IMG/VR virus record: IMGVR_UViG_3300032246_002495
Location: 1 to 25,192 of that record
DNA length: 25,192 nt
Direction: 5' to 3' (one strand)
Source: a virus
Both the position numbers and the translations under genes were made by a program. Below, in pieces: positions 1 through 7,390 of the stretch. Position 1 is the first letter of the stretch, and each line of letters opens with the position of its first letter. The notes beneath the pieces are model-generated. The model searched no databases. It saw only the letters and a program-made list of their open reading frames with translations, and was not told where the DNA came from.

Positions 1-342
1 AGCAAAGTTGACGGCAAGCTTGGTGCGGCCAGCAACCAGCTCATCAAGGGCAACAATGGTGCCGCCAGCCATAAGCTGGGCAAGGGAGCCTAGGTCTAGT
101 CGCTCGCCGCTCCACTCGCCAGAAAAGCCGCTCAGGACTTCGTCAATGTACTGCTTGTCGTGCACAATAGCAAGCTCATCAGGCGTGGCTGGGCGCGGAA
201 GAACCTCGGCAATAGCCAGGTTCTGGAGTTCGGCCATCTCATAGAGACGGTCCTTGGCGTTCATAAATCGACGCCCCTGGGTAACCGTGAGAACCCAGTT
301 TGCATACTCGTCGCTGTGGACGAGGGTAATATCACTCTTCAT
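1..342 (-). CDS. Histone deacetylase superfamily (AcuC/polyamine deacetylase-like) enzyme, N-terminal part
   Basis: The frame is open from an ATG at 342 to the window edge (114 codons), so the gene is cut by the edge, not by a stop. The fold signature of the arginase/deacetylase superfamily is visible: an early 'LVHSDEY' strand, then about residue 46-65 'LPRPATPDELAIVHDKQYI', which matches the 'A(T)xxELxxVHxxxYI' block of AcuC and class II HDAC-like amidohydrolases, then a 'GGTIVALDEL' helix and 'AVNFA', just where 'GG(L)HHA' with the catalytic His pair should follow off the edge. Family members remove acetyl groups from lysine, polyamines or related amides with zinc. An AGGAGG SD lies 5 nt before the ATG. 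The catalytic His/Asp residues are outside the window, so activity cannot be judged. Family assignment is fairly sure; substrate is unknown. Confidence 0.72.
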   Translation of the reverse strand, partial: MKSDITLVHSDEYANWVLTVTQGRRFMNAKDRLYEMAELQNLAIAEVLPRPATPDELAIVHDKQYIDEVLSGFSGEWSGERLDLGSLAQLMAGGTIVALDELVAGRTKLAVNFA

Positions 343-347
343 TACTT

Positions 348-405
348 CCTCCTACGTGTATTGACATGCCTCATTTGGCGTAGTCATATCTTAACACGTA
401 GGAGG
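348..405. repeat. 12-bp perfect inverted repeat around promoter and SD
   Basis: CCTCCTACGTGT (348-359) and ACACGTAGGAGG (394-405) are perfect reverse complements separated by 34 nt. One arm contains the SD of the deacetylase gene; the other lies in the -35/-10 spacer of its promoter. As DNA it could be a paired operator. As RNA, only transcripts that read through from upstream contain both arms, and these would fold with the SD paired. Confidence 0.7.
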
Positions 406-416
406 TGCTTTGTCAA
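388..416 (-). promoter_or_regulatory. Sigma70-type promoter of the deacetylase gene
   Basis: On the minus strand TTGACA (416-411) is followed after exactly 17 nt by TAAGAT (393-388). The predicted start is near 381, giving a leader of about 39 nt with an AGGAGG SD. The TTGACA overlaps the stop codon of the upstream small membrane protein gene, so the deacetylase has its own promoter at the end of the preceding operon. Confidence 0.6.
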
Positions 417-616
417 TCCCCGTCTTCGTCAAACGAAACGCGGAGCGGCATTGTTACAGCCCAAGCGAAGGTAAGCACAGCGAGGGTTGCCCCAACAAAG
501 TCTCTTGTCTCGCCATCCGGCAGAACAATCCAACCAACCATAAGACCAAAAATGGTCCACGACTGGCTGACTATATCATTAGTCGCCTGAGCCAAAAGGC
601 TCTTCCACTTGCTCAT
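413..616 (-). CDS. Small membrane protein, two predicted TM segments (holin-like candidate)
   Basis: 67 aa with a short charged N-terminus, a hydrophobic stretch at about residues 20-33 ([12 protein letters not shown]), a short polar turn with 'PDGETRD', a second stretch at about 39-57 ([15 protein letters not shown]) and an acidic tail ending DEDGD. The start ATG overlaps the stop of the exported stalk protein gene in an ATGA, so the two are translationally coupled. Size, two helices and position after an XhlA-like gene would suit a holin or holin-like partner, but nothing in the sequence proves lysis function; it could also be a membrane partner of the stalk protein. I do not recognise a named family. 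Confidence 0.65.
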   Translation of the reverse strand: MSKWKSLLAQATNDIVSQSWTIFGLMVGWIVLPDGETRDFVGATLAVLTFAWAVTMPLRVSFDEDGD

Positions 617-2223
617 TTTCCACCTCTCCTCTGCCCGCTCTGGGCTGTTTTTGCTTGCTGTGGCTTAGGCCCGCTGGATCGCCTTGCCCCCTGGCGGCGA
701 CCGCCTGCTCGGCCCTTGCCCTTACCGCCACCGTCACCGCCGCCACTGAACCCGCCACCGCCAGAGCTTGATGCCCCGCGTGCGGCGGCTGCAGATACTG
801 CGGCCTGTGCGATGGTTGTCATGATTACGGCTGGACCGACTACGGTTCTAGCCTCTTCTTTTTCTTCTTCGGTGATATCATTACCAAGATTGGCAACAGT
901 GTCAATAGCAGCGCTTACTGCCTCTCCAACTGCCGCAACAGCCTCTCCAACCGCCTTCGTAACCGCTTCTACTGCAGCGCCCGGATCAATTGGTCCAGGT
1001 GTGTCAGTAGGTACAGGGCTGGGATCAGGAGTAGGGGCTGGAGACTCCGTAGGGGTGGCCGTTGGCTCGGGCGTCGGCTCGGGTGTGGCAGTCGAGTTCG
1101 GTGTCGGCTCATTTGTGACCTCCGGGGTTGGCGTCGGTGTTGGCACCGGCGACGGGCTTACGGACGGCTCTGGCGTGGGCGTAGGAGCCACGCTAGGGCT
1201 TGGTGTTGGCGGTTCTGGTGTCGGCGTAGGGATTGGCGTTGGGCTTGGTGTTGGCTCTGGCGATGGGCTGGGGGTTGGCTCGGGGGTAGGCGTTGGCTCT
1301 GGGGTGGGGGTAGGCGTAGGCTCGGGTGTTGGGCTTGGCGTTGGGGATGGAAGCGAAGGAACAAATACCGAAACCGTTGCAGAAATTGGCGAATAAATAT
1401 GCAACGTGTCGTTATCTGCCCTTATCCAGAACGTATAATTTTTATCCACGCCGCCAGTGATAACAAAGACATCATTAGCAATGCCCATATTTGTTTCCGC
1501 AGATGAGGCGCCCCAGCCGTTTGCTCCTTCCGTGGTCCAGAACACCCCGTACCGCTCAATGTCAGTGCCGCTGGCTTCTGATGCATTCCAAGTCAGGTAA
1601 ACGTTTCCGTTGCTGTACACCGTGACCATTAGGCCAGTTGGTGCATTGAGATACGGGTCTGGAACTGGCGTTGGGGTAGGCTCCGGAGTCGGGGTTGGCG
1701 TCGGCTCCGGAGTTGGGGTCGGGGTTGGCGTGGGGGTAGGAGTTGGCTGGGGCGTAGGCGTCCAAGTTGCCGATGGGGTGCCCGGGGCAAGCTCAGCCTC
1801 AAAGTTGCTGATCATGTAGTAGTGATTTCCGTAGAATCGGTCGGCCGTTGGATCACCACAGCACACGCCCGCGCGAATTCGATAGTTTCCAGCCGGAACG
1901 GAAACACGGATAGTAGAGGCAAGAGAGTACCCGCCGGTGTGGTCGGTATAAGAATCGTCATTAGCGGCAATCAAGTTTCCCTGACCGTCGTACAGCCACA
2001 GCATGGAGTCAACAATGCCGCCGCACCAGCCGCTGTTGGTGTTATCGCATAGGTCAGTCCAAATATGCAGCAAACTTTGCTCTGGAACGGTAATCCAGAA
2101 ATCTTGCGTGCGATCTACGTAGCTATTTTGACTTCCGGCAACTGGATTGACCACGAGACCATATGCAAACGTAGTAATAATAAGCCAAATAGTTGCAGCA
2201 ATAGTAATAAATTTAGTACTCAT
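613..2223 (-). CDS. Exported PPC-FN3 protein with two Pro/Thr stalks and a basic C-terminus
   Basis: 536 aa from the ATG at 2223, chosen because it overlaps the preceding stop (ATGA). Residues 1-30 are a signal peptide with a hydrophobic core at 5-24. Residues about 35-150 form a PPC-like beta domain ([19 protein letters not shown], then a beta strand with '[11 protein letters not shown]', Cys pairs that could be disulfides). A Thr-Pro-Glu stalk covers about 152-190, an FN3-like domain about 193-288 (WNAS...YGVFW...YTFWIRA), and a second stalk of about 125 residues runs to 413. Then come a helical Ala/Val repeat (418-450), a hydrophobic segment (461-481) and a Gly/Lys/Arg-rich tail (483-536). 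This order resembles a cell-surface protein held by a C-terminal membrane segment with a basic cytoplasmic tail. It is not a typical virion protein. Function unknown; adhesion, superinfection exclusion or envelope binding are guesses. Confidence 0.85.
   Translation of the reverse strand: MSTKFITIAATIWLIITTFAYGLVVNPVAGSQNSYVDRTQDFWITVPEQSLLHIWTDLCDNTNSGWCGGIVDSMLWLYDGQGNLIAANDDSYTDHTGGYSLASTIRVSVPAGNYRIRAGVCCGDPTADRFYGNHYYMISNFEAELAPGTPSATWTPTPQPTPTPTPTPTPTPEPTPTPTPEPTPTPVPDPYLNAPTGLMVTVYSNGNVYLTWNASEASGTDIERYGVFWTTEGANGWGASSAETNMGIANDVFVITGGVDKNYTFWIRADNDTLHIYSPISATVSVFVPSLPSPTPSPTPEPTPTPTPEPTPTPEPTPSPSPEPTPSPTPIPTPTPEPPTPSPSVAPTPTPEPSVSPSPVPTPTPTPEVTNEPTPNSTATPEPTPEPTATPTESPAPTPDPSPVPTDTPGPIDPGAAVEAVTKAVGEAVAAVGEAVSAAIDTVANLGNDITEEEKEEARTVVGPAVIMTTIAQAAVSAAAARGASSSGGGGFSGGGDGGGKGKGRAGGRRQGARRSSGPKPQQAKTAQSGQRRGGK
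985..1359 (-). repeat. DNA encoding the long Thr-Pro-Glu/Ser stalk
   Basis: Low-complexity coding repeat of about 125 codons built on PTP, PEP, PSP and TPTPEPTP units, with variable third bases. It belongs to the exported stalk protein. The same DNA read on the plus strand is a stop-free Gly-Val-rich frame, which is an artefact of the repeat. Confidence 0.85.
1654..1770 (-). repeat. DNA encoding the short Thr-Pro stalk
   Basis: About 39 codons of TP/TPEP repeat joining the PPC-like and FN3-like domains of the exported protein. Same composition as the longer stalk. Confidence 0.8.
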
Positions 2224-2405
2224 CTGCCTTGCCCCGAGATCCACGTAATGAGTCCGCCAACTCCTGAAAGTCCGAGAATGGCAAGGACAAACTTTGCAAG
2301 TCGAAAGGCGCCCCTCGTTTCAGCCATTTCGTTTTTGAGCGCGTCAATATCTCGCTGAATGCGGTCGAGCCTATCGAGAATGATGTCTGATTGAGATTTT
2401 GTCAT
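2220..2405 (-). CDS. XhlA/holin-accessory-like membrane protein
   Basis: 61 aa from ATG at 2405, preceded by a GGAGG SD; an in-frame start further upstream has no SD. Residues about 5-33 form an amphipathic helix with heptads ([21 protein letters not shown]), followed by a single TM segment about 37-57 ([20 protein letters not shown]). This coiled coil plus C-terminal helix is the layout of XhlA-type proteins that assist phage holins, and of small gp-like membrane proteins of many actinophages. Its stop overlaps the next start (ATGA), so it is the first gene of a coupled trio with the exported stalk protein and another small membrane protein. Family placement rests on layout only. Confidence 0.7.
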   Translation of the reverse strand: MTKSQSDIILDRLDRIQRDIDALKNEMAETRGAFRLAKFVLAILGLSGVGGLITWISGQGR

Positions 2406-2442
2406 GCGTCCTCCTTCTCCTTGGTGACGCACGTATTGTCGC

Positions 2443-2475
2443 AAATAAAAAACGCAATTGCATTAGCAATTGCGT
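2443..2475 (-). terminator. Rho-independent terminator of the tail operon
   Basis: On the minus strand a perfect 10-bp stem (ACGCAATTGC / GCAATTGCGT) with a 4-nt loop is followed by TTTTTATTT. It sits just after the 55-aa zinc-ribbon gene, the last gene of the tail-tip operon, and before the XhlA-like gene. Confidence 0.8.
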
Positions 2476-2500
2476 CTACGAAAAACAGATTATGTTTGTA

Positions 2501-2668
2501 TTATTCTGGTGCCTTTGGATCTTCAATCAAGTCAACTCGGCACACACCACATACAAGTTGCGGCAGTTGCCCGTCCTCAGTTAGTCGGAGCATAGTGTTG
2601 CATGAAACGCCATTGTTTGGACATCCTTCTGTTTCGCAACTAATCTCAACGCTTGCAAATTCCATCAT
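2501..2668 (-). CDS. Small Cys-rich (zinc-ribbon-like) protein, 55 aa
   Basis: Begins MMEFASVEISCETEGCPNNG and ends VDLIEDPKAPE. Five cysteines in a C-x4-C-x6-C ... CGVC arrangement suggest a zinc ribbon. The start lies 5 nt beyond the stop of the tail-collar gene with a TGAGGT SD, and the gene is followed at once by a strong terminator, so it is the last cistron of the tail operon. I do not recognise the family. It may be a regulator or a small structural factor. Confidence 0.7.
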   Translation of the reverse strand: MMEFASVEISCETEGCPNNGVSCNTMLRLTEDGQLPQLVCGVCRVDLIEDPKAPE

Positions 2669-2673
2669 GTACC

Positions 2674-3783
2674 TCAGGTCTTAATAATAAACGATGTCAA
2701 GAATGACTTAGGTGAAATTACTGATCCAACACTTGATGATGTTACGTTTGTGGTAGCCAGAGCAGTAACAGATCCAGTCACTGTATGCGATAGCGTAGCA
2801 CTTGGTCCGCCAGACGTAGTTGCTGGAATATCAACAGAGTGAGTATGCGCACGGTAAGTTGCTCCACTTGCAATATAGGCAAACTGCGTACTGTCTACTG
2901 CCCCTACGCTTGCAGTTGTGCTAGTCGTCGCCGCTGGGTCAACGCTGTGTGTATGGGAAGCGTGGCTAGATACGGCAAAAGTGTCAGCGTGGCTGTGACC
3001 GACATTTGTTGTGTGGGCGTGCGCTCCAACAGAAACTGCGTTATTCGGACCAAACGATCCAGAATTTGTCGTATATCCAGAAGCAGAAGACTGGTATCCT
3101 CCAATGAATCTATCTCGCAAATCTGGAACACTAAACGTTTCGCCAGGTGTTTCTCCACCAGTTGCAATAGTAATTGCACTTGCTAGATTTGGATATGAAG
3201 ATGTATTGTATGTTGCACCATCACAAAATAGCCAACCTGTTGGCGCTTGATAGCCAATGTATGGAAAAATTACACCAGTTGGGAATGCGGCGCTTGTAAG
3301 AAGTGTTGCAGAAGACGGGATTGTTGTGCCGTTAATGGAGGTTGCCGTAGCGGCCCCAAGGCTTGGCGTTGTTAGCGTTGGGCTGGTTGCAAAAACCAGC
3401 GCGCCTGAACCCGTTTCATCTGAAACAACTCCAGCAAGTTCTGCCGATGTCGTTGCGGCAAATGCAGATAATTTATCGGTCTTGCGAGCAACAACAGTGG
3501 TGTCAATTGCCACATCGTCAGCATTGACGGTGATGCCAGTACCCGCTCCTACATTGAGCGTGGCGGAACCGGATGTTGCCCCGCCAGTCAGACCAGAGCC
3601 AGCAACGACATCGGTAATATCGCCTGAGCCTCCGCCGGATGCAGCAAGGTCTACCCAAGATGTGCCGTTATACACATAGGCAGTATTAGCAACCGTGTCG
3701 TAATACACATCCCCTGCCGCTGGGGACGACGGGGCCGTTGCTAGTTTCGGAAGCGTAATGGTGTTGCCTACGAATTTTGTCAT
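2674..3783 (-). CDS. Tail-collar domain fibre/tip protein
   Basis: 369 aa. The N-terminus (1-48) carries 'AGDVYYDTVANTAYVYNGTSW', an attachment motif shared with the longer fibre upstream. Residues about 104-150 hold the 'LSAFAATTSAELAGVVSDE...TGSGALVF' module also found there. Residues 168-230 are a phage tail-collar domain (PTGWLFCDGA ... SVPDLRDRFIGG). The C-terminal part (255-335) is rich in HxH pairs (HAH, HSH, HTH, HTH), the pattern that binds metal in short-tail-fibre tips such as T4 gp12. It likely forms a trimeric receptor-binding tip. It lies downstream of the 698-aa fibre with a 9-nt gap and no strong SD. Confidence 0.9.
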   Translation of the reverse strand: MTKFVGNTITLPKLATAPSSPAAGDVYYDTVANTAYVYNGTSWVDLAASGGGSGDITDVVAGSGLTGGATSGSATLNVGAGTGITVNADDVAIDTTVVARKTDKLSAFAATTSAELAGVVSDETGSGALVFATSPTLTTPSLGAATATSINGTTIPSSATLLTSAAFPTGVIFPYIGYQAPTGWLFCDGATYNTSSYPNLASAITIATGGETPGETFSVPDLRDRFIGGYQSSASGYTTNSGSFGPNNAVSVGAHAHTTNVGHSHADTFAVSSHASHTHSVDPAATTSTTASVGAVDSTQFAYIASGATYRAHTHSVDIPATTSGGPSATLSHTVTGSVTALATTNVTSSSVGSVISPKSFLTSFIIKT

Positions 3784-3792
3784 AGGCGTATC

Positions 3793-5889
3793 TTACCCGA
3801 TAACGACGACTCGGTACGTCCCCGCCGCGCTAATTGTGACTGTCAAAGTGTTAACAGTGGCGGTTACAACATCCGCCAAAACCAAGTTGTCAGTAGAGTC
3901 GTATAGCGATACAACAACATCCTTGGTGTTAAGTGAGTGAGTGACCGTCTTAGCCTCTCCAGCCGTCCAGGTTGCGGACGTGCTGTAGCGGGTCATAAAT
4001 CCAAGGTTGGTCTTTGCCCCAGCGGCCGTGCTTGCGCCAGTACCGCCGTCGACTACAGCAATATCTGTGCCGTTCCATGTACCAGTTGTGATGGTGCCGA
4101 CCGTGGCAATGTCATTGTCGCCCGTGTATGTCCCGCCAGCAACTGCTGCCAGTGTGCTGTTGTATGCCTGAACATCGGTTCCGATAACAAGTCCAAGGTT
4201 GGTTCTAGCACCAGAAGCCGTTGTGGAGCCGGTGCCACCGTAGAGAACACCCACTGCAGTGCCTTGCCATGTTCCCGTGCCGATTGTACCAACCGATGTC
4301 AGGCTGGAGCCAGTGACGCCGCTCCCAAGGGTTGTGCCGCTAAGGACCGAAGTTCCGTTAATGTAATATGCCTTGCCGGTAAGGAGATTTACGTGCTCAG
4401 ATGAGGTCCATGCATCTGTTGCGTCAACCCAGTTGAGCGTCTTGTCGGTTGTTCCTTTAAGGGTAATACCACCGCCATCTGCCGTTACGTCTGTTGGGCT
4501 TGCCACAGAACCAAGCTCAATGTTCTTGTCATCTACCGTAAGGGTTGTGGAGTTAAGCGTTGTTGTGGTTCCGTTTACCGTCAGGTCGCCAGAAAGCACA
4601 AGGCTCGTACCAGTTGCTGCGCCAATGTTTGGCGTAACAAGCGTTGGGGTGTTGGCAAAGACCAGTGCGCCAGTTCCTGTCTCATCTGAAATTACGCCAG
4701 CAAGTTCTGCTGAACTTGTTGCAGCAAACGCGCTAAGCTTGTTATTGGTAAGCGCAATCGTACCGCTTGCATCAGGTAGGGCAATGGTGCGATCCGCCGT
4801 TGGATCTGTTGCTTCAAGTCGTGTTTCGTTGGCGTCATCCGTCGCGCCCTCAAACGAAATCCCGTGCGTTGCAGGAAGCTGAATTCCGTGAATAACTGGC
4901 GTGCTGGCAGTAGCGGTAAGCGTTACTCCGTCAAGAGTTGCGCTTGTCCCAAATACCAATGCCCCAGTTCCGGTTTCTCCAGTGACTGCGCTTGCAAGGT
5001 TTGCCGACGTTGGCGTAGCAAGGAATGTGGCGACGCCGGTGCCAAGACCAGAAACGCCGGTGCTGATTGGTAGGCCAGTTGCATTGGTCAATACGCCGCT
5101 TGCTGGGGTTCCAAGTGCTGGAGTAGTAAGCGTCGGGCTTGTGAGGGTTTTATTAGTAAGCGTCTGTGTTGCTGACGTGGTTACAACGTCGACGCCCTCA
5201 ACGGCAAGTGTCCCTGCTGCTGATCGGCTAAGGGTAGTATCGGTAGCATGACCAAGATTAATGCTTCCAACACCAATTACAGTGCTCGTGGAAGCGTTAA
5301 AAGATCCAAGGCTATTTTGAAGAAGCGCGACTGTACCAGTGGTAGATGGAAGTGTAAGAACAGTTCCAGTTCCAGCGGTACCCGTTGCAAGAATTTGTAT
5401 TGATCCTGAAATTGCCCCAGGAAACGTTACGCTCGAAATTCCTGTTAGATCAAGGTTTGCAGAAGAGCGGTTAAGGGTAACTGCAGTCGTACCAACGTAA
5501 GTTGTATCGCCTGGGTTTGCCTTACCGTTAGCAAGATCATACGCAGCCTTAACAGCAGTTGGCGTAGCAGCAAGGATGCTGCTCGTCGTGCTAGTGGAGT
5601 CGCTGAGCTGAACGGCGCCGACAACGGACGTTGTGGCGGCGGCAATGGTGATGTTTGGCGTGGTGCCGCCGGATGAAGAGATTGCGCCCGAGCCCGTAAC
5701 CGCCGTAACTGTTCCTGAGCCCGTCGAAAGGGTTACCCATGCGGCTCCGTCGTAGACCTTAATTGCGTCAGAAACAGTGTTGTAATAAATCTGGCCCTGA
5801 ACTGGGGTAGCTGGGTCGGTGGCTAGGTTTTGGATAACTGCGTTCTGCAATTCATTTTTCTGAAGGTCTAGAACGGTTAGAAACTTCAT
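3793..5889 (-). CDS. Long tail fibre protein with repeated modules
   Basis: 698 aa. The N-terminus (about 28-52) has the '[21 protein letters not shown]' attachment-type motif. The body is Ser/Thr/Gly-rich with tail-fibre repeats: '[15 protein letters not shown]' (240-254), ETGTGALVF copies at about 305 and 403, and twin blocks at about 532-566 and 596-631 (GTGTW.GT...GGTG...AGA.TNLG). The last 65 residues ([13 protein letters not shown]...VVVSLYD) form a beta tip domain resembling the tip of the collagen-like protein next to it. No enzymatic motif is seen. It likely makes a trimeric receptor-binding fibre. SD AAGGGGGAG lies before the ATG and overlaps the preceding stop. Confidence 0.88.
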   Translation of the reverse strand: MKFLTVLDLQKNELQNAVIQNLATDPATPVQGQIYYNTVSDAIKVYDGAAWVTLSTGSGTVTAVTGSGAISSSGGTTPNITIAAATTSVVGAVQLSDSTSTTSSILAATPTAVKAAYDLANGKANPGDTTYVGTTAVTLNRSSANLDLTGISSVTFPGAISGSIQILATGTAGTGTVLTLPSTTGTVALLQNSLGSFNASTSTVIGVGSINLGHATDTTLSRSAAGTLAVEGVDVVTTSATQTLTNKTLTSPTLTTPALGTPASGVLTNATGLPISTGVSGLGTGVATFLATPTSANLASAVTGETGTGALVFGTSATLDGVTLTATASTPVIHGIQLPATHGISFEGATDDANETRLEATDPTADRTIALPDASGTIALTNNKLSAFAATSSAELAGVISDETGTGALVFANTPTLVTPNIGAATGTSLVLSGDLTVNGTTTTLNSTTLTVDDKNIELGSVASPTDVTADGGGITLKGTTDKTLNWVDATDAWTSSEHVNLLTGKAYYINGTSVLSGTTLGSGVTGSSLTSVGTIGTGTWQGTAVGVLYGGTGSTTASGARTNLGLVIGTDVQAYNSTLAAVAGGTYTGDNDIATVGTITTGTWNGTDIAVVDGGTGASTAAGAKTNLGFMTRYSTSATWTAGEAKTVTHSLNTKDVVVSLYDSTDNLVLADVVTATVNTLTVTISAAGTYRVVVIG

Positions 5890-5898
5890 GGCTCCCCC

Positions 5899-6432
5899 TT
5901 AATTCAAATAGGCTTTGCCGCCAAATGCGGCAACAAATTGGACAGTTAAACTATTATTATCTATATACGTGATATCGCCAATCACTAGCGTTCCTGCACT
6001 ATCAACCACCTCTACCGATGGAAAACACGCCAAGTTGTGCGTAATTGCCCACGTTGCCGAGGCGGAGTTTTGTGTAAAAACATAGGTTGAGTGAGAAGCG
6101 CCGCTACCTTGCGCGCCCTGGGGGCCCGTTGCCCCCGTTGCGCCAGTGGCACCAGTTGGTCCCTGCACACCCTGCGGGCCCTGCGGTCCGGTTGAGCCGG
6201 TAGCCCCAGTGGCACCCGTTGACCCCGTCGAACCGGTGGGCCCCGTTGCGCCCGTCGGGCCCTGCGGACCAGTAGGGCCTTGCAAGCCTTGCACTGTGCC
6301 GCCGCTGGCGGTAGTAATGGTTAACGTTGGGGCATTAACTGATACGGAGACGGGGCTAGTTGTAGCCGTTACGCTATTGCTTTGCTGCGTAACGTTAATA
6401 GTTCGCGCTTGCTCGGAAACCTCAACGGTCAT
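5899..6432 (-). CDS. Collagen-like tail fibre protein
   Basis: 177 aa. Residues 1-48 are a beta-rich N-terminus, 49-109 are about 20 Gly-X-Y triplets ([19 protein letters not shown] and so on), and 114-177 are a tip domain with '[20 protein letters not shown]' and a final 'GGKAYLN', a C-terminal pattern common in phage fibre tips. Collagen-like triplets in phage fibres trimerise and give flexible shafts. The start overlaps the stop of the preceding baseplate-type gene (ATGA), so the two are coupled. Confidence 0.9.
   Translation of the reverse strand: MTVEVSEQARTINVTQQSNSVTATTSPVSVSVNAPTLTITTASGGTVQGLQGPTGPQGPTGATGPTGSTGSTGATGATGSTGPQGPQGVQGPTGATGATGATGPQGAQGSGASHSTYVFTQNSASATWAITHNLACFPSVEVVDSAGTLVIGDITYIDNNSLTVQFVAAFGGKAYLN
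6106..6288 (-). repeat. DNA encoding Gly-X-Y collagen-like repeats
   Basis: About 20 triplet codon groups dominated by GGN-CCN-ACN and GGN-GCN-ACN. Such a repeat is a natural site for length change by slippage or recombination. Confidence 0.85.
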
Positions 6433-6785
6433 CTGGTCACTTCTCCGGCCACTGTAAACAGGCCAGAGATGAGCTTCACCATGGCGCCGCCAACAGGGTT
6501 GACCTCCAGGTCGTAGACATATGTGCCTGGGGCAATGAGGCTAAGAGCCTCGTCTGATACGTAAACATTGACGGCACCGTTTGTAGTGCCAAGGACAATG
6601 CCCGTTGTGGTTCCGTTTGAGCTAGATAGCCTCAGGAATGCCTCTTGGGCACCCTGTCGCCTGCGGACCTGCATAGACGCAGTGGCACCTGTCAGGTTGA
6701 CCAGGTTCCCGGACGCGTCTCTATAAACCAGGCTAATGCTTAGATAACTTCCCTGCTCGGCCGTAATGTCATAAGTAGTCGACAT
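6429..6785 (-). CDS. Baseplate/tail protein, Ig-like (BppU N-terminal-like)
   Basis: 118 aa from ATG at 6785, chosen for its GGAGGTG SD; a longer upstream frame would run through the promoter. The pattern '[36 protein letters not shown] ... GTYVYDLEV ... [14 protein letters not shown]' matches the widespread phage beta-sandwich protein that resembles the N-terminus of lactococcal BppU and other lower-baseplate parts. It is the first gene of the tail-tip operon and couples by ATGA to the collagen-like fibre gene. It probably attaches or accompanies the fibres. Confidence 0.8.
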   Translation of the reverse strand: MSTTYDITAEQGSYLSISLVYRDASGNLVNLTGATASMQVRRRQGAQEAFLRLSSSNGTTTGIVLGTTNGAVNVYVSDEALSLIAPGTYVYDLEVNPVGGAMVKLISGLFTVAGEVTR

Positions 6786-6803
6786 GTGGCACCTCCGGAA
6801 AGC

Positions 6804-6833
6804 ATTGTAATGTTTGCTGGCTGAAAGTGCCAA
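6804..6833 (-). promoter_or_regulatory. Promoter of the tail-fibre operon
   Basis: On the minus strand TTGGCA (6833-6828) and TACAAT (6809-6804) are separated by 18 nt. The predicted start is near 6797 and leaves a short leader with a GGAGGTG SD. It diverges from the terminase promoter in an 86-bp gap. The -35 resembles the TTGGCG of the promoter at 13145-13174. Confidence 0.6.
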
Positions 6834-6856
6834 TAGGTATTTTCTGCTATTGAATA

Positions 6857-6872
6857 TGTTATGATACTTATA
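6857..6872 (+). promoter_or_regulatory. Extended -10 promoter giving a leaderless terminase mRNA
   Basis: TG-T-TATGAT (6857-6865) is a perfect extended -10. The hexamer ends 6 nt before the terS ATG, so transcription should begin at or next to the A of the start codon. No SD is present before terS, which agrees with leaderless translation. Confidence 0.65.
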
Positions 6873-7390
6873 TGGCAAGACCCGGACGTGTCCCAGCAGA
6901 GCAACTAGCAGCCCTCCGTGAGCGCATCAAAATGCTCATGTTGCAGGGCGTCTCTCTGTCTGAGATAGCGCAGGTCGTTGGTTTGAGCGAGGAAACCGTC
7001 CGTAAGCATAGCTATGTAATCAAGAAATCATGGGTAGACCCCACGGAAGACCCCGCAAGCAACAAGCAGGAGCTTATTGAGCGTGCCAACTTGGTCGCTA
7101 AGATGGCTGCAGCCGCTGCGGCACGGGCAAAGGGCACCAATAACGAGGCGCAATTCCTCAAAATCCAGCTAGAAGTTATTGACCGCATCGCCCGCCTTAC
7201 TGGCGCCTACGAACCTGACCGCACCGAAATCACAGGCAAGGACGGCGCTGCCATTCAACTTGCAGCAGTGCCGCACGAAATTGACACTTTGGCACCTGCC
7301 CAGCTTGCTGCCCGTATGCAGGCGTGGGCAGACGCCATGAAGGAAGAGCCAATCGAAGGGAAGGCTGAGGTTGTTGAACAGCACGATTAG
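6872..7390 (+). CDS. terS: Terminase small subunit-like DNA-binding protein
   Basis: 172 aa. A helix-turn-helix lies at about residues 27-52 (SLSEIAQVVGLSEETVRKH), followed by a helical region and a polar tail. Position directly before TerL with a 20-nt overlap, plus the N-terminal HTH, identify it as the small terminase subunit that recognises packaging-initiation DNA and loads TerL. The mRNA is predicted to be leaderless. The assignment is by context and HTH; sequence similarity of small terminases is always weak. Confidence 0.8.
   Translation: MARPGRVPAEQLAALRERIKMLMLQGVSLSEIAQVVGLSEETVRKHSYVIKKSWVDPTEDPASNKQELIERANLVAKMAAAAAARAKGTNNEAQFLKIQLEVIDRIARLTGAYEPDRTEITGKDGAAIQLAAVPHEIDTLAPAQLAARMQAWADAMKEEPIEGKAEVVEQHD

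Noticed and set aside
1000-1350. Tandem repeat as a possible CRISPR array
   Set aside because: Units are 6-12 nt, in frame, and code for Thr-Pro-Glu; there are no spacers.
410-1396. Long plus-strand frame of 328 aa rich in Gly-Val
   Set aside because: It is antisense to the exported stalk protein; the GV repeats are the complement of the Thr-Pro repeats. No domain, and an opposite-strand gene with signal peptide and coupling explains the region better.
2839-5251. Several plus-strand frames of 70-170 aa opposite the fibre genes
   Set aside because: They are low-complexity Val/Ser/Ala frames opposite clear tail-collar and fibre proteins; they have no SD pattern and no domain.
6146-6457. Plus-strand frame rich in GPxAPVxP
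   Set aside because: Complement of the collagen-like repeat.
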